From the NCBI GenBank assembly GCA_938036825.1, contig CALHWD010000004.1, positions 1 through 29,499 on the forward strand: a stretch of 29,499 bases of DNA, in the 5' to 3' direction. Of this stretch, positions 23,454 to 29,499 are shown piece by piece. A model generated the notes under the pieces. The model had not been told where the DNA came from and did no database searches. It worked only from the letters and a program-made list of their open reading frames with translations. Each line of letters opens with the position of its first letter. Positions within the stretch are counted from its first letter, which is position 1. The stretch comes from an uncultured Candidatus Saccharibacteria bacterium. GTDB taxonomy: Bacteria; Patescibacteriota; Saccharimonadia; Saccharimonadales; Saccharimonadaceae. The position numbers were made by a program, and so were the translations under genes.

Positions 23454-24290
23454 ATGAGACGATCCCCAGAAATAACCCTAGACAATTCATATTTCACATT
23501 AGTTGTAGCAGATTTTCACAATCGGATGGAAGACGTGGGAGATGCTCGCTATACTGTGGTTGGTGGGCTCGGTTTACACGCAGTCACTCATGCCGAGGAG
23601 ATCGATTGGGATAATCGTGTGGTGCGGATTGGTAATATCTACCTGCCGCGACGGCGTGAGAATAATGGCACGGTGCGAGATCTCGACACATTAGTACATA
23701 CGACAGATACAGTAGCAGCATATCGAGATGAGATGGAAGATGCGCTGGGTGGACTGCTTGTCCCTTCGGCATTTGGCCTCAAGCCATATGGCACTCCACT
23801 GATGAATACGCTCAAAGGTTTGAGTCATTTCACTGGTGATCGCTATCTCAAAGAGGGTAACGGGGGTGAAAAGGAACTTTACTGGCGTCTTGCTGGCAGC
23901 GAAACGAAGATTCCACTTGAAAGTCTTGACCCTTGGCGTATCGAACAAGACGGGGAAACAGTTTGTAATATCCTTGGCCCCGTTGCTCAGCTCGGTGCGT
24001 ATATGAATCGATCGATTACTGGTGTGCGCAAAAAGGACGAAAGAAAACTAACAGGGCTCGAGAATGTTGTCATGCCAAATGGCAAGATCAGCGATATCCC
24101 AAAGAAATATCGTGAGCAATTTTTTGCCTTTGTTGAGCAAGCAGAGAAGGTCAAACAGGCGCGACAAAAACTTGGTTTGACTGCGCTTAAAGCACATCTT
24201 TTGGCAGATCTCGAAACGAGAGACTGGGCTGTTAAGCTTGCTCAAGGCGAGCACGATCGTTTGTTCCGGCCATTTACCGGCAAGCAGTAG
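23454..24290 (+). CDS. Possible nucleotidyltransferase-fold protein
   Basis: Not firmly recognised. The 278-aa soluble protein begins with a segment (VVGGLGLHAVTH, residues about 35-46; NNGTVRDLDTLVHTTD about 68-83) that resembles a nucleotidyltransferase fold: a GG turn followed about 30 residues later by RDLD, a possible metal-binding DxD. The rest (helical, KKYREQFFAFVEQAEKVKQARQK) has no known motif. A TATAAC box (23441-23446) ends 7 nt before the ATG. It lies 21 nt before UvrC but has a separate promoter between. Confidence 0.45.
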   Translation: MRRSPEITLDNSYFTLVVADFHNRMEDVGDARYTVVGGLGLHAVTHAEEIDWDNRVVRIGNIYLPRRRENNGTVRDLDTLVHTTDTVAAYRDEMEDALGGLLVPSAFGLKPYGTPLMNTLKGLSHFTGDRYLKEGNGGEKELYWRLAGSETKIPLESLDPWRIEQDGETVCNILGPVAQLGAYMNRSITGVRKKDERKLTGLENVVMPNGKISDIPKKYREQFFAFVEQAEKVKQARQKLGLTALKAHLLADLETRDWAVKLAQGEHDRLFRPFTGKQ

Positions 24291-24311
24291 CTTCGCGCTA
24301 TAATAGAAAGT

Positions 24312-25949
24312 ATGAACGCCGCCCTCCACGCCAAGCTCAAAACACTACCTCGCAGCCCGGGGGTGTACTTTCATAAGTCGGCCAGTGGGGAGGTGATTTA
24401 TGTCGGCAAGGCGGCAGTGCTGCGCAACCGAGTGCGGCAGTATTTTCAAGATTCGCGTGGACGAGATAATAAAACCATGGCGCTGGTAGCGGAGATCCAC
24501 GATACGGATTGGATCGAGACCGAAAGCGAAGTGGACGCCCTCTTTCTGGAAAGTGAGATGATCAAGCGCTACATGCCACGCTACAATGTGCTGCTGCGCG
24601 ATGATAAATCGCAGACCTTCGTGCGGATTGATATGAAGAGCGACTGGCCAGTGGTGAGCTTTACGCGCAACCCAGCAGATGATGGTGCCGACTATTACGG
24701 CCCCTTCTACAATGGCTTTGCGCTCAAAAAAGCCCTGCGCTACCTGCGGCCAATCTTCCCGTACCTGACGCACGAGCGTCGGCCTGGGCAATCAAAGCTG
24801 GACGAAGATTTAGGCTTGAGCCCCAAAATCAGCGACGGCTCGCAGGCCTACAAAGCCAACCTGCGCACGCTGATTAGCTACATCAAAGGCAACCGCAAAG
24901 CAATCGCTGCTAAGCTTGAGCGCAATATGAAGACAGCCGCGGGGCGACACGAATTTGAGCGAGCCGCTCAGCTGCGCAATAAGCTGCGCGCCATGCAGGA
25001 GCTGCAGCGCCGGGTGATGTTTGGTGATAAGGAATTTGTGGCTATTAGCAAGGACCGGGCCCTGGCGGACTTGACCACGCTGCTGGGGTTAGCCGGCGAA
25101 CCAACGCGTATCGAAGGCTACGATATCAGCCACATGAGCGGCCGCCAGGTAGTGGCGAGCATGGTGGTGTTTCGCAACGGCGTCAGTGACCGGGCCGAGT
25201 ACCGTAAGTTTAAAGTCAGCGAAAAAAACGACGACACTGGTAATATGCACGATGTCGTCTTTCGCCGCCTCAGTGAGCGCCATATCAAGAGCTGGGGCAC
25301 GCCGAGCCTGCTCCTGATTGACGGTGGCAAAGGCCAGCTAGCAGCCGCAATTGCGGCCCGTGACGCGCGCGGGGTGCATGTGCCGATCATCAGCATTGCC
25401 AAGCGTGAGGAAGAAATCCTGGTGCACAAAACTGGCTCACAGGTGGGACTGGCGTATATTCACCAGCTGCAAGCCGAGCGCCCGAGCGGCATCACCGTGC
25501 ATGAGGATGGCGATGTCTATGTGATTAACCTCCACCCGGGGCAGCGTAATGCCGGCGCGCACTCCAAGAATTTGCGGGGTAGTGCCGCGGTGTATGAGCC
25601 AGAGGTGGCCCACGCTGCTTCTGCCGTGCAGGAACAGCCAGCCAGCAGTACCAGCCAGGCAGCTACTATGCCGCTTGCAGCCAGTGATATTACCAAACTC
25701 TTCCAGCGCATCCGCGACGAGTCGCACCGCTTTGCCGTCAGCTACCACACAGCGTTGCAGCGCAAAGCTGGCGTAAAAAGTGCGCTCGATGGCATCCCTG
25801 GCGTTGGCCCCAAAACCAAGCAAAAACTGCTGCGGCAGTTTGGCAGCGTGCGCGGTATCATGCGCGCCAGCCAGGCAGAGCTAGCGGCAGTGGTAGGGGA
25901 GGCACGCGCAGCGCAGATTCGGCAGGGGCTGGCAGTCGATCAGAAATAA
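24312..25949 (+). CDS. uvrC: UvrABC excinuclease subunit C, atypical
   Basis: It makes the two incisions in nucleotide-excision repair with UvrB. Domains: GIY-YIG nuclease (PGVYFHKSA through VIYVGKA, 16-33; catalytic R39-type region), UVR helices (FERAAQLRNKLRAM, 215-228), RNase H-like nuclease with D271, D337, D469 and H479 (YDISH, LLIDGGKGQ, RDESHRFAVSYH), and two HhH motifs (490-530). Two oddities: no cysteine anywhere in 545 residues, although most UvrCs have four conserved Cys binding an Fe-S cluster at about 155-180; and about 75 extra residues (372-455) inserted in the nuclease. A TATAAT box (24299-24304) ends 7 nt before ATG. Confidence 0.96.
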   Translation: MNAALHAKLKTLPRSPGVYFHKSASGEVIYVGKAAVLRNRVRQYFQDSRGRDNKTMALVAEIHDTDWIETESEVDALFLESEMIKRYMPRYNVLLRDDKSQTFVRIDMKSDWPVVSFTRNPADDGADYYGPFYNGFALKKALRYLRPIFPYLTHERRPGQSKLDEDLGLSPKISDGSQAYKANLRTLISYIKGNRKAIAAKLERNMKTAAGRHEFERAAQLRNKLRAMQELQRRVMFGDKEFVAISKDRALADLTTLLGLAGEPTRIEGYDISHMSGRQVVASMVVFRNGVSDRAEYRKFKVSEKNDDTGNMHDVVFRRLSERHIKSWGTPSLLLIDGGKGQLAAAIAARDARGVHVPIISIAKREEEILVHKTGSQVGLAYIHQLQAERPSGITVHEDGDVYVINLHPGQRNAGAHSKNLRGSAAVYEPEVAHAASAVQEQPASSTSQAATMPLAASDITKLFQRIRDESHRFAVSYHTALQRKAGVKSALDGIPGVGPKTKQKLLRQFGSVRGIMRASQAELAAVVGEARAAQIRQGLAVDQK

Positions 25950-26019
25950 ATGTCTATCTCATTTATAAAAACCAGCATGGATACTACGCAGATGTGCAAC
26001 CACATGCTATAGTATTGAC

Positions 26020-26529
26020 ATGAAAGACCCTGAGATTCCCGGTAAAAATAATGCAAAAACAGCACTGACGCGTGAACACGAACGGCAGCGCAGGACTGAT
26101 ACATCCCTTGTCTTTCGTGATGAGTCAGCTCAGCAACGCTGGCGCGATCTGCGCAGGCGCTGCCAACAACAAGAGCACGCTGCTCACGCTGCAGTTGATG
26201 GGCGTCAGCGTTATGCATACGCAATCCAGACCAATACGGCAATGGATTTTGCTGCTGATGTTGCAGAGAAGATACAGACAGGCTTACCTGAAGCAGGATC
26301 ACCTAGCCCAGATAATGAGGAATCAACAGCTGCTCAACTAACGCCAGAGCTTGTCCGTCGTGTGCTTATAGACGTCATGGAGTACCAGCGCTACAGTGAT
26401 ATCGATCTTGATACATGCTACATAGGCTTTAACATGCTGACGCTTGCTGGTTGGAAGTATAGCGAAGAATTTGACGTCGTATTGAACCAGCTTATCACCG
26501 AAGAGACTGTGGAATATCTAGCATCATAA
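26020..26529 (+). CDS. Hypothetical soluble protein
   Basis: Not recognised. A 169-aa charged protein: residues 1-75 are Arg/Gln-rich helix (REHERQRRTD, RWRDLRRRCQQQEHAA), a Pro/Ser linker at about 88-98, then a helical C-terminal domain (VRRVLIDVMEYQRYSDIDLDTCYIGFNMLTLAGW) that could be a small interaction domain. No membrane helix. A TATAGT box (26008-26013) ends 6 nt before the ATG. The next gene follows after 20 nt with a good ribosome site, so both are likely in one transcript. Confidence 0.72.
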   Translation: MKDPEIPGKNNAKTALTREHERQRRTDTSLVFRDESAQQRWRDLRRRCQQQEHAAHAAVDGRQRYAYAIQTNTAMDFAADVAEKIQTGLPEAGSPSPDNEESTAAQLTPELVRRVLIDVMEYQRYSDIDLDTCYIGFNMLTLAGWKYSEEFDVVLNQLITEETVEYLAS

Positions 26530-26549
26530 CAAAAAAGGAGACCATAACC

Positions 26550-26943
26550 ATGAATAACACGCACGGCGGATTTGTGACAACTAACTATAGGAGAGGACCA
26601 GCAGACAGCTATCCGGGGAGTAAAATTACCCCCTTTCCATCAACTGGCGAAGTAGCGGTGAGTGATGCGCGCCCGCAAACTGATGAAACCGCTGATACAT
26701 ACATGACACCAGCCAGAAGAGCGCTGGCAGAAAAAGCGACAGTACTGGCAGTACCGACTTGGTTTAAAGCAGATGGACTTACTGGTAAACAGAGGCTTAG
26801 TCGTCAAAACTATCGACCAACGCTTCACGGGCCTTCAAGCATGCCCGACCAACGATGCAGTAAGTGATTCTACATCCCTCTTACGCGTAGCTGCACGCCA
26901 ATCCAGAGCTTATGTACCAGTACCAGAAGGGGAATCTCTCTAG
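26550..26943 (+). pseudogene. Frameshifted hypothetical gene
   Basis: The start has AAAGGAG before ATG 26550. The first ~50 codons (MNNTHGGFVTTNYRRGPADS..., to DETADTYM) are in frame with it. The frame then drifts into atypical sequence and stops at 26865-26867. In the +1 frame from about 26708 the translation becomes protein-like: PEERWQKKRQYWQYRLGLKQ, then MDLLVNRGLVVKTIDQRFTG and VAARQSRAYVPVPEGESL, ending at TAG 26941-26943, only 4 nt from the end of the convergent gene. I read one gene with a single-base frameshift near 26700. Alternatively, two small overlapping ORFs, or a sequencing error. Confidence 0.5.
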
Positions 26944-26947
26944 ATGG

Positions 26948-27577
26948 TTACTTACGTCGCGTTGTTGTAGCGATGCGTGCTAACTCACTTTGCTTAAGCG
27001 GCACACTGTGTTCGAGAAGAAACTGAGTCATAGCAATGTAACGTGCAACCTCTTCCTGAGATTCGACAAGACGAGCCTCTTGTACTGTCGATGAATGCTC
27101 GTCATAGAGCAAAGCAACCACTTTTTCCCCGTCGAATACAAGGTAGTCAGAAATGCCAGTTTTAGAGATAACGTCTGAAATTTCAGACCACGGTACGACA
27201 AAAATCTGTTCACCCATCTCCTCGTCGGCAACGTACGCATGGTATTCAAAGCGGAGAAGGTAACGAGAGATTGGATACTTGACAACGCGGATACGTGTCA
27301 TACTGACATTGTATTGCTTGGAATGTTCATATACCCATTGGGATTTCACATCCTTTGTAACGCGTCGTTTGGCATCGTCATAGTCACCCCGTATGAATGA
27401 TTCATAGGCTTTTGACCCTGTTTCATCATATTCTTGGAGAAACTCAACTTTAACCCAGTGCGAGCGGAGTTGGCGAAATAATTCACCAAACTCCGTGAAC
27501 CCGCCGCCGTCGATTGTCATATCTTGATAGTTTTGAGGAGGGTATTTGAGATCGCTAAGATACTGCATAATAGTCAC
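26948..27577 (-). CDS. DUF6879-like protein
   Basis: It is a soluble 209-aa protein resembling DUF6879, common in Actinobacteria next to XRE regulators. Seen motifs are FTEFGELFRQLRSHWVKVE, a short alpha-helical middle, TRIRVVKYPISRYLLRFEYHAY and GEQIFVVPWSEI, then LVFDGEKVVALLYD. The role in this family is unknown. Start: GTG 27575-27577 lies 6 nt after TATAAT (27584-27589, minus strand), the leaderless arrangement; ATG 27566-27568 is an alternative. The much longer open frame upstream (to 27814) crosses the methyltransferase remnant and is not coding. Confidence 0.7.
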   Translation of the reverse strand: MTIMQYLSDLKYPPQNYQDMTIDGGGFTEFGELFRQLRSHWVKVEFLQEYDETGSKAYESFIRGDYDDAKRRVTKDVKSQWVYEHSKQYNVSMTRIRVVKYPISRYLLRFEYHAYVADEEMGEQIFVVPWSEISDVISKTGISDYLVFDGEKVVALLYDEHSSTVQEARLVESQEEVARYIAMTQFLLEHSVPLKQSELARIATTTRRK

Positions 27578-27642
27578 ACCGTCATTATACTGCACGGCAC
27601 ACAACCAGAATAGCCTGTGCCGGGTCTTTATACGCGCGAATT

Positions 27643-27975
27643 GTCGATACCATCGGTAGTGGCACAACCGCAATTGCCGCAAAAGAACTAGGACGTGAAT
27701 ATATTGGTATTGAGCGCGATGATACCTATGTAGAAGTAGCAAAGAAATACCTCGATGAAACAGTACCACTGGATGAAACACTTGTATCGGGCAAGCTCGA
27801 AGCCAAGGTACCACGCATTGCTCTCGACTTACTGGTTGATGTCGACCAACTACTTATCAAAGATGACACGGTGCTATTCATCGAGCAAAAAGAGCACGAC
27901 GAGTATCTGCCGAATAGACTTCACTTTATTTTGATATGCTTTGAGCCACGAAACACTTTTTTGAGTATATTCTGA
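27643..27975 (+). pseudogene. DNA methyltransferase C-terminal fragment
   Basis: The frame reads VDTIGSGTTAIAAKELGREY, then IGIERDDTYVEVAKKYLDET, which is the SAM-binding motif I and adjacent motif of site-specific N4/N6-methyltransferases (DPFxGSGTT...AxxLGRxYIGIE). It continues LLVDVDQLLIKDDTVLF and ends at TGA 27973-27975. There is no start codon or target-recognition half, and the DPPY motif is missing. The rest of the gene has been lost, so it is non-functional. It supports a decayed restriction-modification or mobile island here. The 28093-28155 promoter is unrelated. Confidence 0.72.
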
Positions 27976-28092
27976 TATTCTGTAGTTCACCAGTTTTGTC
28001 ATCTTTAGTAATAGGGACAAAGAACGATACGAGGTATTGCGGATGCTAGAGTCTGTGGTTGCCGTCCTTATCTGGGTCTGATGTGATCACTC

Positions 28093-28155
28093 ATATGTCA
28101 ATTATATAAACAAATCGTCGTAATATTGACATATCCACGTGCGATGTAGTATGCT
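28093..28155 (+). promoter_or_regulatory. Promoter/operator of the toxin-antitoxin pair
   Basis: TTGACA (28126-28131) and TATGCT (28150-28155) are 18 nt apart. A perfect 10-bp inverted repeat, ATATGTCAAT (28093-28102) and ATTGACATAT (28125-28134), has its right arm over the -35 element. The spacing of 32 bp is three helical turns. This fits autorepression by the encoded XRE-Panacea antitoxin. Confidence 0.7.
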
Positions 28156-28180
28156 GGACGTATAAGTGAAAGGAAGCAGT

Positions 28181-28861
28181 ATGACTCTTAAAAAGAATCT
28201 GCGCGAACTCCGAGCAATCTATGGGTTATCACAAGACGATATAGCAAAAGCGATTGGCGTGAGTCGCAGTAGTGTTGTGGCAACTGAAAAAGGCGAGCGC
28301 GAGCTGAGCAGTGAAGAACTTGGCAAACTTGCTGATTTTCTTGGTGTCGATATCATTGACCTTTTATCACAAGAAATCCCAGATTATGAGAAATACCGCG
28401 AAATGATAGTAGAAACTCTACGTCGCTATACGGAATATGCAGGTAAAAGTGCGACGAAGACGCTGCTCGCAAAACTTATCTATCTTGCAGACTTTGCATG
28501 GTATTACGAGCATTTGCAGCCGATGAGTGGCATGAAATACCGCCGCTTGCGGTATGGTCCAGTACCTGACCAATATTTTCGTGTTGTCGATGAGCTTATT
28601 GATGAGGGTAAAGTATCACTCGAGGTTGGCGATGAAGCTCAGTGGCTTAGTCTCACACGATCAGCGCAAGATACTCCGCCTCAACATCTCTCGACTGGTG
28701 AACTTGATTTGATTGATAAAATTGCACAAAAGTGGAAAGATTCAAATACAAAAGAAATCGTACACTTTACACACACGCAGCTTCCTTGGCAAATCTGTAG
28801 GCAAAACGAATATATACCCTACGAGTTAATCACCCAGGAAGAGCCGAGCCGTGTTTACTGA
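28181..28861 (+). CDS. XRE-Panacea antitoxin
   Basis: It is a predicted antitoxin-repressor of 226 aa. Residues 1-60 are an XRE-type helix-turn-helix (LSQDDIAKAIGVSRSSVVATEKGERELS). Residues about 75-190 resemble the Panacea/SocA (DUF4065) domain: TLLAKLIYLADFAWYYEHLQPMSGMKYRRLRYGPVP is its signature. Panacea domains neutralise unrelated toxins when fused or adjacent. AAAGGA lies 9 nt before the ATG (28181), which I prefer to GTG 28166. The toxin gene overlaps the 3' end by 11 nt. The 28093-28155 inverted repeat is the likely operator. Confidence 0.88.
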   Translation: MTLKKNLRELRAIYGLSQDDIAKAIGVSRSSVVATEKGERELSSEELGKLADFLGVDIIDLLSQEIPDYEKYREMIVETLRRYTEYAGKSATKTLLAKLIYLADFAWYYEHLQPMSGMKYRRLRYGPVPDQYFRVVDELIDEGKVSLEVGDEAQWLSLTRSAQDTPPQHLSTGELDLIDKIAQKWKDSNTKEIVHFTHTQLPWQICRQNEYIPYELITQEEPSRVY

Positions 28862-29264
28862 TAACTACCGTGTACTATTTGAAGACTATTCCGAACGCCA
28901 CTACATCAAAGCGTTCAAAAAGGATTATGGCAATCAATGGCTTGTAACGCGCAAAGCGCTCGTGGCGCAGTTTGCACACATTGACCAACTAGTGCTTAAT
29001 AACAGGACAAATCCTCCGATCCATCGAACTGATGACAATAAGGAATGGATTATCAAACATGAATTTGCCGTTGCGGGGCGCAAGCAGTCCGCAAAAAACT
29101 CTGGCAACAGAGTGATTTTATATGTAAATCATAATGATCACACTGTTCGTGTTTTACTGCTTTATCACAAGGGTCACCTGGGTAGATCCACAAATGAAAC
29201 CGCCACTTGGCGAGGTATCATCAAACAAGAGTTCAAAGACTTATTGGCTGGGTTTAGTCTCTAG
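28851..29264 (+). CDS. RelE-like toxin candidate
   Basis: The 137-aa protein overlaps the antitoxin gene by 11 nt, typical of a TA pair. The C-terminal half (WIIKHEFAVAGRKQSAKNSG, then NRVILYVNHNDHTVRVLLLY) has the strand order and K/R-rich pattern of RelE/ParE-type toxins, with an extra N-terminal helical part. No catalytic residues can be assigned with confidence, and the target (mRNA or gyrase) is unknown. The position after a Panacea antitoxin is the main evidence for toxicity. Confidence 0.65.
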   Translation: MFTDNYRVLFEDYSERHYIKAFKKDYGNQWLVTRKALVAQFAHIDQLVLNNRTNPPIHRTDDNKEWIIKHEFAVAGRKQSAKNSGNRVILYVNHNDHTVRVLLLYHKGHLGRSTNETATWRGIIKQEFKDLLAGFSL

Positions 29265-29292
29265 GTTTTACCAATAACTTACGAGGTGAGGG

Positions 29293-29356
29293 CGCTTAAG
29301 CGTGGCGGTTCTGCCGCCTGGGCGAAGCCCCAACGCCTCTACTGCCCAAGCAGTAG
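29293..29356. other. Cluster of hairpins between the toxin and tRNA genes
   Basis: Four short stems lie within 64 nt: CGCTTAAGCG (29293-29302), GGCGG/CCGCC (29304-29318), GGGC/GCCC (29320-29330) and CTACTGC/GCAGTAG (29339-29356). GC content is clearly higher than nearby. It may be a repetitive extragenic element, a bidirectional terminator or a structured RNA; I do not recognise a known RNA family. On the minus strand it also reads GSRGVGASPRRQNRHA before a stop, which I treat as incidental. Confidence 0.4.
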
Positions 29357-29445
29357 TCGTCCCCATCCAAAAAACACCCTTTTCAACTAAAAAATAAAAA
29401 GATCGGCGGGAGAAATTTCAAAAAGATAAATTCAAAGGGTTTTCC

Positions 29446-29499
29446 TGGTGCGGGTAGAGGGAGTCGAACCCTCGTCTCATGCTTGGGAAGCATACATAA
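29446..29499 (-). tRNA. tRNA-Gly (anticodon CCC), 5' part cut by window end
   Basis: The minus strand ends in acceptor TACCCGC + A + CCA (CCA encoded, 29446-29448). The T arm GAGGG-TTCGACT-CCCTC and the anticodon arm TATGC-TTCCCAA-GCATG are complete; loop bases 34-36 are CCC, which read glycine GGG codons. The D arm and 5' acceptor lie beyond base 29499. Confidence 0.93.

Noticed and set aside
27578..27814. Long N-terminal extension of the DUF6879-like frame
   Set aside because: It is antisense to the methyltransferase remnant, lies upstream of the TATAAT box, and is Leu/His/Arg-rich.
1..29499. CRISPR array or transposase
   Set aside because: I saw no regularly spaced repeats and no transposase or integrase frame in the window.

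Overview
This window looks like a chromosomal segment of a small-genome Patescibacterium, most probably a Candidatus Saccharibacteria (TM7) relative. That is inferred from dense short genes, the standard code with TGA stops, few biosynthetic genes, many small conserved families (Nudix, DUF1697, DUF1905, VOC, UDG-like) and a DUF6879-like protein, a family I associate with Actinobacteria, the usual hosts of Saccharibacteria. No marker gene here proves the assignment. A striking shared feature is promoter structure: about 18 genes have a TATAAT-like -10 box ending only 6-8 nt before the start codon and no Shine-Dalgarno (SD), implying leaderless mRNAs. Another set has clear SD sequences.

Layout. 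1-779: 3' part of a sensor histidine kinase. 885-5018: an AT-rich accessory block with a coiled-coil/repeat protein, three copies of one unknown ~90-aa domain, two further small paralog pairs in opposite orientation, a decayed copy and a remnant. It resembles a toxin/immunity-type array. 5096-7423 (minus): a Nudix hydrolase and two tandem M16-like (HxxEH) proteins. 7485-8680: a tiny Cys/Arg-rich protein, a leader-like region, a repeat-rich regulatory region and an HU-related protein. 8722-9799: a candidate defence pair, a ThsB/MTH538-type TIR-like protein followed after 1 nt by a four-helix membrane protein. 9906-13198: an ABC exporter operon (two FtsX/MacB-type permeases and an ATPase). 13202-15251 (minus): a class III cyclase-like protein and an anchored TIM-barrel glycosidase-like protein. 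15304-15628: a perfect palindrome and a 223-nt cytosine-free tract.

15767-20768 (plus) is a run of small enzymes: winged-helix and Nudix halves separated by an in-frame stop, a nucleoside deoxyribosyltransferase-like protein, an isoprenylcysteine-methyltransferase-like protein, a LysE/GAP-type membrane protein, an AraC regulator, a VOC protein, DUF1905, DUF1697 and an Imm-5-like protein. 20872-25949: a UDG-like protein, M20 peptidase, GNAT, a possible nucleotidyltransferase, and UvrC. The UvrC is unusual: it has no cysteine and carries a long insertion in its nuclease half.

25950-29264 looks like a worn accessory island: two unknown genes (one frameshifted), a DUF6879-like protein, the C-terminal scrap of a DNA methyltransferase, and a probable Panacea-type toxin-antitoxin pair with its own operator. 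The window ends with hairpin-rich DNA and the 3' half of a tRNA-Gly(CCC) gene on the minus strand.

Best candidates for an undescribed system: the TIR + 4TM pair, the repeated-domain array at 2.1-4.9 kb, the paired M16-like proteins, and the Panacea/RelE-like pair.
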